Of a stretch of DNA of 64,000 nucleotides, positions 36,607 through 47,044 are shown piece after piece (the stretch's first letter is position 1; every line of letters begins with the position of its first letter). The translations under genes and the position numbers were made by a program. The notes below the pieces were generated by a model that had not been told where the DNA came from, did not search any database, and saw only the letters and a program-made list of their open reading frames with translations. Source of the DNA: Arachnopeziza araneosa (lineage: Eukaryota > Ascomycota > Leotiomycetes > Helotiales > Arachnopezizaceae); NCBI GenBank assembly GCA_003988855.1, contig QYAI01000008.1:308445-372444 (forward strand), read 5' to 3'.

Positions 36607-39268
36607 CTTGTCTGACTTCTACTGGTGCTTGCCTCGCAAGGTTACTTGTGTGATGTTGGAGATAAGATTCAAAACGCCGCAGGATACTAAGCTGTGGAGG
36701 AGCTAGTTAGCGATGATTCGTGACGAGGTAATAGCAGACGTTATTCAGGTCGACAATGGCAGGGAAAACTGATAATTGAGAAGAGTCCGATGATGATCGG
36801 TCGCAGGACCACGAGAGTCTGTGATTGCGATTACGAGCTGTGGACGGGTTTGGATGTTTCGGGGGCTCCAGGACAAGTTTCGAGACTGACAAGCTCCAGC
36901 CTGTTTGGAATTAATGAAAGGTTAAGCAGACGTACCCTTCGCAATTGATCGCCCCCGAGTGAGTAGGACCGTATGTCTAGACGGTTGTCTTCCAGGAGAT
37001 AGATGTAGCTCTGGTTGTCGTGGTTTCTTGCGAAAACAAGAGGTCGAGAGGCGTTGGGGCTGGTCGACCTTTTCGGCAAGGGCGATCTAGCGTGCCAGTT
37101 TGAGACTTGATGTGTAAGCACAATGGGTTTCTCAAGAAGCACCCAAACAACAACTACAACAACAACAACACCACCACCGGATGCTGGCTGCTCGTCCCAA
37201 GGAATGACTGCTGAGGCGGAAGGGGATGATCTTGAGGATGGTCTCGCGCGCTTCGTGTGATATGGAAGACGGAGAGGAAGAAAGGCTGTCGGCACTGATA
37301 TTCACGATGCAGCGCACTCTCCCACTCTGGCTAGGATGGCCGTATGAACATGGGAGTGGAGGGACCTAATTACCGTTGTTCGCTTCTCCAGGATGTTCCC
37401 CTGAAGAGAATGGGACGCTGTGTCAGATCTTGAATGCTTCAAGAACCGCAACTGGCGAATGGCTAATTAGTAATTACAGAGGAGAGGTTTCAGTCAGGCG
37501 TTGGAAGAAGAGGTGGAATCTGCGCCGTTCTCTTGCTCTCTTCCACAAACTGGACGTCGCATCCTCCCTTTCCCACGACTTGGTCATCAAAACGAGACAG
37601 TAGAGAGGGCCCATCGCCACAGCAGACATGGCCAGCCAATCTACAGGGCCTGAAGTCGGGTCGGCAGGCACAGACTGTCGGCGTTCGACAGTAGTGAGAT
37701 TTCCAGCTCGCAACGCTGCAGCCAGGGCACGGAGGCTCCAATAGCTTCATGTCGGTGGACATTACGCAGCGTAATTATCGTACCAAGTCGTTGGGGGCCA
37801 GCAATTATCATCAGGGACATTTGGGTATTGGTAGTCAACAAGACACCTCCTGAACCCACCCATTATTCATCCCCGGAGCCTCGTCCCCCGTCTCTGATTT
37901 TCTGGGGGATCTCTTCTTTTGCGAGTGAGCGCTTTGTCTTGGCATGAACCGGATCAACAGATCGTGTGGATCTTTGTCTCCGAAATAATGTGAAGTCTTC
38001 TCCCTCATGCTGCTCATCATGCTCGAGCCGTCTCCTGCATGAATATAGTGAAACAAGTTTTTGGAAACCGCCAACCAATCAGACCCAGCACTTGGGGATG
38101 TTACAGACTTTCAAATGTGGTACTGTCTCACCAATCTTGGGCACCCCTCGATCCCTTTCGACTTCACGCGACCTCAGCGTCTGGACAAGATCCAAAGCCG
38201 GTGTTGACCGTGTTGCCTCTGACGGCTTCTCTTAGAGCTGGCGGAGTCCGTGCTCCCTCTGACCGCCAGGGCGATGTCGAGAAGAGGCTTAGTCTGGTCG
38301 AAAAGGGGCTGCTGTTGCTCGGCCGAAATTTTCAACATCGGATGAGAGTCCACTTTGAGAGCCAGCCACCACATTTCAGCTTTGTCTTTTTCTAGAAGGT
38401 CAAGATGGTCAGCATCTCTGGGACCGTGGCAAAATTACCTTTCTAGAAGCAGATCAAATTGAATTCACCTGAGCTCAGACGTCTATAGTTGTCCTTGCAT
38501 TTGACTCGCATCGCCTCCCGGCAGCCCTGACAGTAGATAGCATGTTGCTACGCACTATACACTATATTGTAATAGACAGTCTGAACTCTCTCTCTTGTCC
38601 TTCAAATGTTGTCCGACGACTGTGAGCCCGCTCATCCTTATCTACGGGGTTCTCCTATTATCTGGATCAGAATCCAACAGCAAGTTTCACTCATGGCTCT
38701 TATCTTGTTTCAAGGTTTCCTTCAATCAAAAGGGGTGCTCCAGGCCTAGCCCGTTCTGTTTCTCTTCCTTCAGACATATCATTTCTGCTTAAGAGTTAAA
38801 AAGGCACATTGCAGTACAAAGTTTTGATCAAGTGCTGTGTGGCGTCTTGGATTGGGTTGAAGTCTGAGTTGCACAATCTCTCCGATTTCAATATCTTGCG
38901 TTCTTCCTCTCATTACTGTAATATCCGTAGATATAATTTCTGATTCACTTTGAGTTGAGAGGTGATGCTCTACATTGTTGCAAAAGGGAAGGAGCGTTCG
39001 TCAATACCAAGAGTATGTGCAAGTGCTAGAATGCCAATGAACTCGAAGATCCGTCCTATCCCGCAAAATATTCAAGTCCTCCACCTAGAACTTATTCTTG
39101 ACAGACTCGTTCCCGCATACTGTCTATAATTCTTGCTACATACCTTTACCAATATCTATTCCTAATTTGCGGCATTGCTAATACTCTCTTCGCGGCCGTT
39201 GCCCCAAACGAATATCTTATATTCACAAAATTCACAAAATTCACCAATCCACCTTCCATCCACCGACA
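36607..39268. other. Intergenic 2.7 kb, G-alpha promoter and flanks
   Basis: No gene is recognised. Bases 36607 to about 37320 are probably the long promoter and leader of the G-alpha gene and include an AAC/CCA triplet tract at 37146-37178. The middle holds frames below 120 codons without motifs. The right end is the pyrimidine-rich leader of the small membrane protein. Confidence 0.45.
37146..37178. repeat. Imperfect (AAC)n/(ACC)n triplet tract
   Basis: About eleven triplets, mostly AAC with one TAC, run into ACC units upstream of the G-alpha gene. Confidence 0.8.
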
Positions 39269-39820
39269 ATGGCAGCTCGCTTCCAGCACTTTCGTCAATC
39301 CTTCCCTCATCTCTCTCCTAGGTCACACATTACTCGACCGCACACCACGAACCTCGACGCCTCCACATCTCCCTTTGAGCTCTGCATCCTAGGTATCCTT
39401 CTCGGCATCGTCATCATACTCCTCTGTTGGGTTACTTGGATTCGTCTCCAAGACTACATACAACTTGTGCGGGAAAGTAGAGAGCAATCCCTCTTCCTGA
39501 ACAAGGACAATCAACAAGATGAGCAAAAACCAAGGCCGTTTTGGAAACCCGGATTTGGGGCAGGAGGAATAAGCCGACGATTTCTCGCTGATTTATGCAA
39601 CGATAGCAGAGGGAAGTATACGCAAGAGCTTGGGACTAAAGAGCGGCTGCTTGAAAAAACGGATGGAAGATGGTATGATGGGATGAGACTCGTTAATAGC
39701 AGGAAAAAGAGGCTGTCTGAAGATGTCAATAGTGATAGTAGTGGCACTACGGTCATTCACAGAGACGATTGCGAAGGGAGCTGCGGACTGCAGAACAGGC
39801 GGCGGAGTGGAGAGTCGTAG
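39269..39820 (+). CDS. Orphan-like single-pass membrane protein
   Basis: A single-exon frame of 183 aa starts at an ATG in good context (CGACAATGG) after a pyrimidine-rich leader. Residues about 37-57 form one strongly hydrophobic helix (LCILGILLGIVIILLCWVTW). The short N-terminal segment is His/Arg/Ser-rich. The long C-terminal tail is charged, with many Lys, Arg, Glu and Asp, and probably cytosolic. No signal peptide cleavage site or family motif is seen, and the function is unknown. It stands alone at the left border of the accessory stretch and could be lineage-specific. Confidence 0.6.
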   Translation: MAARFQHFRQSFPHLSPRSHITRPHTTNLDASTSPFELCILGILLGIVIILLCWVTWIRLQDYIQLVRESREQSLFLNKDNQQDEQKPRPFWKPGFGAGGISRRFLADLCNDSRGKYTQELGTKERLLEKTDGRWYDGMRLVNSRKKRLSEDVNSDSSGTTVIHRDDCEGSCGLQNRRRSGES

Positions 39821-40200
39821 AATCTCTGTCTCGCCTTCATACACCGGAGTGGAAATGCCACAAGATGAACTCCCTAAAGAACCATGGTATGTTAGATTGC
39901 TGATAGGAAATGCAGTTTATGTCGCTTGCAACTACCCTCTCTTTATTCCCATCTCAGACCAACTGGTTCTGAGAGTTGAAGATCTCACATGAATACTCTT
40001 AGGAATGCTCTTCGTGACCCAGCATGATGAGTTGCCATTAACATTTCAAATTGTAAGGCAGATAGGTAGATTCCTGGCTATCCCCTTGCATTTGAGGCTT
40101 GGCATGCAGAATTTTCTGGGGTAACTCGCGGATGATTGACGGCCCGATGCAACACGTCGGGACATTTTTACCTCGATCCAGGTACTGAAGCGCTCCAAAG
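39821..40200. other. Short intergenic region
   Basis: Nothing recognisable lies here. It separates the membrane protein from the GrpB remnant. Confidence 0.45.
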
Positions 40201-40431
40201 ATGAAAGTTCTTATCGAGCCTCACAACCCCGCATGGACCAAAGAATTTCAAAGAGTCCGAGATGAGATTCTCAGAGACGCATATAGCCAGGTCAAGTCCA
40301 GACTAGCGGAGCAAGACCTGGAGAATGTAGATGAGTACTGCCGAGGAAAGAATGAATTAATGCTGAAGATTTTAAGAACCGCGGGTTGGAGTGAGGAGGA
40401 GCTGGATAAAGTAAGAAAGGCAAATGAGTGA
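40201..40431 (+). pseudogene. GrpB-family (UPF0157) remnant with internal deletion
   Basis: An intact 76-aa frame joins only the two ends of a GrpB-family protein. Residues 1-23 (KVLIEPHNPAWTKEFQRVRDE) match the family start with its P-x-W-x-x-x-F pattern. Residues about 24-76 match the family end (YSQVKSRLAEQ, YCRGKNELMLKILRTAGW). The family's usual 170-200 residues and its central HVGSTSVPGL-type nucleotidyltransferase-like core are missing, so about 100 residues have been lost in frame. No intron signals are present that could restore the core, and nothing like it was seen nearby. It is most likely non-functional, though a translated micro-protein cannot be excluded. Family recognition is from memory of fungal members. 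Confidence 0.65.
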
Positions 40432-40641
40432 CGGAAGCACTTGCTGGCCAAGTTGTGCGTGGATCTAGAAGGCTGTGTCACAACATAAACACTCTGAAAA
40501 TTTCGTTGAAGGAAATTTCTCGAGGATTATCACATTGAGAAGATGCTGGCTTGAGGTGGTAGTGATTTTGTTTTTCCATTACGAACCCTCCTTGTTGATT
40601 CTGTCCACCCACACCGTTATGTTCCTGATGATATATGTTGT

Positions 40642-40891
40642 CTAGGCGTTGCAATTGGCATAATCGTAGGTACCAATGCAGCAAGCGTTAGTAGGCTGAA
40701 CACAAGTTCCGCCGGTGGAGACACCGTAATCATTGTACTCGTTGCAACACCAAAGAAGCCCGGGACAGTCCTTTGACAGTATCAGTGATGTTTGTAGGTG
40801 ATTGAATAAGACATACTAGGTAGGTGTTGCATGACTGAGCGTTAGCAATCGCGAGAACACCGAAGAAGATAGTCACTGTTACAAAGCGCAT
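40642..40891 (-). CDS. 67-aa secreted cysteine-rich protein (effector-like candidate)
   Basis: Two short exons (40891-40817 and 40770-40642) with a 46-nt GTATGT..AAG intron give 67 aa in phase 0. Residues 1-18 form a clear signal peptide (RFVTVTIFFGVLAIANA, cleavage before Gln). The mature 49 residues hold eight cysteines in the order C-X5-C-X5-CC-X13-C-X6-CC-X8-C, which would allow four disulphides. Tyr, Asn and Gly are frequent and there is almost no Lys. Size, signal peptide and cysteine density are those of small secreted fungal proteins that act as effectors, antimicrobials or surface proteins. The two CC pairs recall hydrophobins, but the spacing and the short length do not fit. No family is recognised. 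It lies tail to tail with the GrpB remnant. Confidence 0.75.
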
Positions 40892-42014
40892 ATCGATTGA
40901 ATATGTTGAACAGTAGTGGAGGAGGGCGACTTGAGATCAGGCGACTTGCCAAGAGGGATGCGGCTCAGTCTTGGATCTGGGGAACAACCGTTATCATATC
41001 TGAGAAACTCTTGGCGTGGACATAGCTTTATATATCGTACACCAGGTACGGTAAAGTATCACTTGCTGCTAAAATTTTGAGTGCGTAAGCCAAACTGGGA
41101 ATATCGTTTACATGTAACGTCAACTCTCATGAAACTGGTTTCTGTAGGTGAGCCAATAACATAATGCTACTTTGAGTACATCACCGCAATCTATGCGGTT
41201 TTTACCACGGGATTGACAGACCGACGGGCCCACTTGGGCTAGGAAGGATATCTAGCAATATGTATAGTGACAACTGGAAGTGAAACTCTATGAGGATTCG
41301 TGGCCTTCGGATCCAACAATTTGGAGGCCTCGAGGATGATGAAATGGAGAACAACGTTACTTGCTTCCGGAAAAAGCGGGATGGAATATAAATTCAGCGG
41401 CAGTCTTCTTTCGGGCTCCACCTGAGAGTCAAGCTTTTTTCTTTTAGATTACCTTGCTCCACAAACGGAGACATTCTTGGACCCCTCGATGAGGAATTGG
41501 TAGCAGAACGACGCCGCGTGCAGTTCTTCCATATTCATCCGCACGAAACCCTGCTGCAACCGATATCCCCGCGAAAAGGGCTTTCGGCTAAAAAGTAGTG
41601 CGGACGAGGTTCATGTCAAACCAGAAGAAGAGGTACATTGGCAGGACTTGTTAATCTGAGAGGAAACGAGAAGAAAGCATTCGGAAGAGGTTGTCGCGAG
41701 AAGCGAACATTGTCGAGATGACTTTGGCCATTTTGAACTAGCAAAATTCAACTACTTGGTTGAAACAACAGGGTACAAGGTCGACCTGTATTACCTAGGT
41801 ATGGGAAACTTCATTCAGGAAGTTGAAGAGTTCACCAGGAAATGGGAGGAAGACCGACAGAACTTTCTTTTGCAGCGTCATGTGATGGTGGCTGCGTGAG
41901 GCGCGTCTCCCTCCGACGCGTGCGTTCATATCTACACCTACCTCCTTGACTTTTACGGAGTGCACTTTATGACTAGGGAAGAACGTGTCTTACTTCATAA
42001 GAGAGAAGACCGAG
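40892..42014. other. Intergenic with possible decayed coding fragments
   Basis: The left part is the promoter of the cysteine-rich gene. An 80-codon ATG-less frame at 41660-41899 (plus) has coding-like composition (LAKFNYLVETTGYKVDLYYL and similar), and a 60-codon minus frame at 41239-41421 starts with GTG. Neither makes a whole gene. They may be remnants. Confidence 0.4.
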
Positions 42015-45000
42015 ATGAATCTAGCAGTGGAGCTTAGGGATTGTCTTGACACCATCCAGTCTTCTGGCTTCTTTGCCATCTTTGAGAGTGGCCAATTTTC
42101 CAAACCCCGGCATCTTTCTCAAGAATGGAGGCACCATCGGTCTACCATTATCAGACCGTGATGCGGATGCCATTGTTGCATCTAGTCGTGCTGCTCCATT
42201 TGGAAAAGGAGAAGAGACAATTGTCGACCCAACCGTAAGGAAAACCTGGGAAATTTCTCCGCGCGATTTCGAAATCAGGAACAAGAAATGGTCTATCTTC
42301 CTGCAGACGATTGTTGTTAAGTTTAGTGAAGCGCTTGGGGTCGGCAAGACTGGTTTTGGGGTATCAGCAGAACTGTACAAGATGCTCTTGTACGATGAAG
42401 GAGCCATGTTTAAAGCTCATCAAGAGTAGATTATTCAACTCCAATTGAGACAATCAGCTGACATGTCGACTCTTAGCTCCGAGAAAGCACCTAGTTATGT
42501 CTGGGACTCTAGTCATTGCGCTGCCGTCCAAGCATGACGGTGGTGAGGTTCGACTGTCGCATGCTGGCAAGACTGAAGTCTTTGAGACCTCCGAGTTCTC
42601 CGAATTCGAGGCTTCGTACTTGGCCTGGTATGATATCCCCAAAAGGTCTTCATAATATGAGCTTATACGACCTGCTAGGTTCTCTGATGTCACACATGAA
42701 GTCAAGACTGTTGGGTCTAGTCGGCGCCTCGTTCTAACCTACAGCCTTTGTCACAGCACTATGGATCCTAAAGAGCTTGCTGCTAACTCTAACCTGGGTA
42801 TGGGCGAAACTGAATACGCTTCTCCCCTGGTGGAAAGATAACGGTGAAGGGCCTATAGGATACCTCTTAGAGCATCAGTACGCAGACACTAGCCTGTCCT
42901 ATACCGGTTTGAAAGGTCATGACAGTCAAGTAGTTTCTCATTTACGTGAGGCTTGTGTGAAGCATGACTTTAGTTTATATCTTGCTAGCTGTGAGTCTCT
43001 GACGCTTTCCTGTTCAATCCTCTGCAAAAGAAAAGACCAACTATTCGGGGTCCAGTGGAGCTTTCTGTCGAAGGTGGCTGCGATGAAGATGACTACGTAG
43101 ATGAACATGGATACCATCCGATCACCGAGGAGTGTAGCCGAGACATTAATCTGAAGAGAGTCGTTGAATTGGATGGTCGAGAAGTTACCACAGATCTTCA
43201 ATTTGATGAAGATATAATTATTCAAGAATCAGCCTTCAAAGAGATGACACCTGATGACGAAGATTATTCCGGCTTCGCTGGAAACGAAGGTGTCTCAGCA
43301 ACGCATTTTTATCATCGCACAGTGAGTAGGAAACTTCCCCACTTCCCCTTTTAAAGTCGATATAGATCCAAACATTACTACAATTGCTAATGTAATAGTT
43401 TTAGGTAGTGCTTCTTATGTCAAGAGCTTTTCGGATGGAGTTTTTATTTTCCCCAGGCCCTCCAGTTGATGAGTATCATTCTTGGAGGACACCGAAAAGC
43501 AAAAAGCAGGATATCTTGGCATATATGGATCGCCTCGCCGCGGATTTATCGAACGACAGTGAGAATCCTATAATTCGAGAAGACCTAGAACAATTGTGTA
43601 GTATGGTAGTTTCGAGGACTTGTACATGGATGGATAGTCCAGCCCCAGTCCATTCTTGGCAGTGAAATCCAGCGCCATTTGAAGATGGTATCATTTCCCG
43701 CGTTGTTGCCGCGGGTCTGGAACTAGATGACGAGGAGTTGTTGGTTGATGCTTATGCAATATGTCCGAAAAACATGGAAGCTTCTACCTTTAGATCTATT
43801 GGCGCTGGTCTTCTTCGCTATGGTCTCAAGACACTTTTACCAAAGTAAGTTTTTTTTAGAAATTTGCCTAGCTTTTATTACATTCAAGTGTATCACTGAC
43901 ACTTGTGTTTTTGTAGACTTACGACCCGATTGTCTAGTCTAAACAATCTTTCAGATCGCATCAAATTGATTGAAGAGCTCCGAAATGGCATGAACGAGGA
44001 GCTGAACCTAACATATAATGATGATACACCATTTCGAGATTGGTTGAAGTCCGAGATAGATCAGGCAATAACATCTCCAGCAGTTGCAAAACAATCTGCT
44101 CAGGACGGAATGTTGCTGGCTAGAACATCGATAAACATACCCCCCCCCAAGAGATATTCAAAAAGTATTTACTTGTACAGTAAAAATATCACAACTAAGC
44201 TAACCTTTGGCAGCATACTACCTACTGTGAAACTTAATGCAATTTACACTCCTATGGCTGTGGCATTTTGTGCTACAATCTTTAAAGCTGGTAAATCTGG
44301 TGAAATCGCTGAACAGGTTGCCATCACTGTCTTCCGCGATGTTGTCTCAGATCTGGCAGGCGAATTTACGTTACAATCCCTAGTTGATCAAGCCCAGGAG
44401 AGGATCAAGTCAACACTTCCGATTTATGGGATATATGTCACAGCACAGTCCTACCCAGACACCTGAATCAATTATAGACCACGACAATAGTCAAAACCTT
44501 GCGAGCGTACTATATCAGTGCCAATGTATTGGTTTCAGTAGTGGACTGACTCAGATGATTGATAGAATCGTATTTAAGGCAAGGACAATTCAAACTGATC
44601 TCTTTGGTGCAGTCTACCTGCCAGCCCTGAAATTGTTACTATTGCAGCTTCGTGAGGACAATATCGCGCCCTTAAACTCACCGTTCCAACGACTCTTCCG
44701 GATGATTCTTAGTACATGGGCTGTAAGATACGTCGAAACCGAACCAACTCCACCAAAGTATTTGGCACGTCCTACAGTCACCGATTGTCAATGTGGTGAT
44801 TGTAAATTACTCAATCAGTTTTTAGCAAACCCTCGAGAGAAGGTGGGCAAGTTTTCAATGGCTCAGAAACGTCGAGGACATTTAGAAAGAATGATTGCCG
44901 GTCTCGGTGCGGGTTACTCTCATACAACTGAGAGAACAGGATCCCCTCAGACTCTGGTCGTGACCAAGACTCTCAGAAGACATCTGGGGCTTCATAAACG

Positions 45001-45271
45001 TTGGGAAACACGTTGCCTTATTGCAAAGAAACATCTCACCGACTTGGGAGAAGAAAATCTCAGAGCCTGGCTCGAGAATTTGCACCAACCAATCATGTCT
45101 CGATCGGTTTCAAATATCATTGCGATGACTACTCAACTTCAGGATCCTTCAAGCCTACCCGCGTTGGATGAAGTTCGGAACTCGAGTCGAAATCCTTCAG
45201 ACCGAGTCCTGCCACTCATCCCGAAGAGAAAGTGCCATCGAATGTCATCTTCATTGACGACGACTGATTAA
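42015..45271 (+). pseudogene. Decayed 2-oxoglutarate/Fe(II) oxygenase-like gene
   Basis: The sequence follows a large fungal family with an N-terminal prolyl-4-hydroxylase-like 2OG-Fe(II) domain: RDCLDTIQSSG, then TIGLPLS, YGKGEET, LYKMLLYDEGAMFKAH, GTLVIALPSKHDGGE, SDVTHEVK, and a long C-terminal part with CQCGDCKLLNQFL and GSPQTLVV. The metal and 2OG motifs are recognisable. Introns still look normal: 42426-42476, 42628-42678, 42991-43055, 43322-43404 and 43845-43916. The frame is broken at least four times: frameshifts near 42075-42100, 42485-42500 and 42780-42850, and an in-frame TGA at 43663-43665. Another shift is likely near 44430-44460. No set of introns repairs these. The gene is therefore almost certainly dead, yet most of its length is still well preserved, so the loss looks recent. 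Confidence 0.82.
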
Positions 45272-45707
45272 ATGGAGTTGACCGGTCTGGCACGTTCACA
45301 AAAACCGCATCGTGTGGGTTGTCTCATCTAGCACCTCGTTGTCGTACAAAAGCTTTTTCAGAGGGGTAGCAAATTGTATGGTCGTTTCTGCTGTGAATAT
45401 TCATTTGTAAAAACTCAGAGTACAATACTAGAAGGCAACACAGACTCATGGTGCATTCAGAGGAATCCTAAGGAGCTTATAGCTATCGCATGTACATAAA
45501 ATAAAACTATTGCATGTGTCGCTGCATTTCTAAACGAACAAGATTTGCTGGATTAAGTTTTCACGCTTAGTATGCGATGAGACTGAGATGCTCCCGGCAG
45601 GAGCTTCAGTCACTGAGTCTCTGATTTATGAGCTCACGGACACAGTAGTCTTATATAATCTTGATTTGATGATTGATTGTATGCTAAATATAGCCTCTAA
45701 ATCCTGA
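45272..45707. other. Convergent intergenic region
   Basis: AT-rich and without coding frames. It lies between the end of the oxygenase pseudogene and the end of the 77-aa gene. Confidence 0.5.
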
Positions 45708-45990
45708 TTAAATAACCTCGTCGCAATGATCGCAACCAGAATGTTGGCAGTACCAACAAGCCTCTCCCTTCCAGAACATATTCTCGGTTCCGGTAGTTCT
45801 GTTGCACTGCGACCAAGTTAGCAGTGCCAATTTATGACGAGATTGAGAAATTAACCTTGTGGCACAACCAACGATATGCATGATCCCACGATGACCTTTG
45901 AGGCTGTGCTGCAGCCTTCGTCTTTGCCTTACGTGCTTCTTCTTTTGTAATGTCCCTGAAATTAGGTTTGTCTTTTGCCTTTGGCACCAT
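45708..45990 (-). CDS. 77-aa protein with three CxxC pairs, putative zinc binder
   Basis: Two exons (45990-45856, 45806-45708) with a 49-nt GT-AG intron and a GCTAAC branch point give 77 aa. The first half is basic and helical (KAKDKPNFRDITKEEARKAK). The second half carries CHKC, CWYC and CDHC with a nearby His (QHSGC), a pattern that suggests one or two bound zinc ions. There is no signal peptide, so it is probably intracellular. The CHKC pair is completed exactly at the splice, which supports the model. No family is named with confidence; small fungal proteins with similar C-terminal cysteine clusters exist. Function is unknown. It ends towards the pseudogene. Confidence 0.68.
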
Positions 45991-47044
45991 TTTTGAATGA
46001 TTGAGAAAATTTGATTTGATGAAATCTGGTTCATGATGTTTGATCTATTGCGAGGAGAAACAAAGAGTTCAAATACTGAAAGCAGCTGAGCGCAGCCTTG
46101 ACACAACCTTCTGCGGTGAATCACTTCTTTGTCAAACAATCGAGTCACTTCAAGAAACTTACTACAATCAGATTCTGTGTTTGATCGATGCATCGTAGAA
46201 GGTCTTTATATCTTCGATTCTCTTCAGTCTTTCGGATGATATTTCGGCCGAATTGACAGGATCCGGATATTGGATTATTCCCAAATGATTCCGCAACTTA
46301 CTGATATTCTCGAGGACCACAATGCTCTATTAGAAGAAGTGATGAACCAAGAGACATATCAGGTGGTTACACATTTCAAGACTGGCCGCAGCAAGTCGAG
46401 GAAGCTCTATTCTTATCGCGTGGTATATCTGCTCCTGCACTGCCACCAGGGTGCCAAGAGGCACTGTTGATACATATGCTAAATTCAAATAAAAGAACGA
46501 GAAGTAAAAAATGGTAAAGTAGAGCGCATGCGTTTGCCACACTTGCACCCGAATCGTGACCTTGATGCAGCTTGAGGCCATTTCAATGCCTCACGCTCGA
46601 TAGGCCAATAACGAAAGTATACAGTGCGAGGACGAAAAGCAATGAGATAATGATAAGTCTATGAGATTTGGATATCAGGTTAGGTGGAAGTAGTCATGAA
46701 GTCAGCAACTCTGCTGTGCCACTCCATGAAAGCCTCGTCATGTGGAAGGACGAGGGACATTGTTAGGAGGCTGAGCATCACTGGGATCCTCTTTAGATGG
46801 TAATTTGCTAGGGTTTGAAGCCCGCTCTTTCTACGTGGCTTAGAACTATCTTGAATTTCAACCACTTTGAGTATTTGTGCTGTTAATGAGCTTATTGGAC
46901 AACGGTCACCGTCTCGCTCTCTGAGGAGGTTGTCTCGGGCCTGGTGAACTTTTCTCCGATGCAGCATCCCTGCAATAATTTCTCCAGCTTTTCCTCAGCA
47001 ACCACAAGAACCAAAATCCATAATTCATATCACTATTATACAAT
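45991..47044. other. Divergent intergenic region
   Basis: This holds the promoters of the 77-aa gene (minus) and MAK11 (plus). Frames on both strands up to 95 codons lack features. Confidence 0.5.

Noticed and set aside
36831..37317. Minus-strand frames of 60-154 codons upstream of the G-alpha gene
   Set aside because: They overlap the triplet tract and promoter region and have no recognisable domains.
42046..42429. Intact oxygenase exon starting at 42046
   Set aside because: The frame there starts with TTG; the homologous N-terminus lies in another frame from ATG 42015, so this is a frameshift and not a start.
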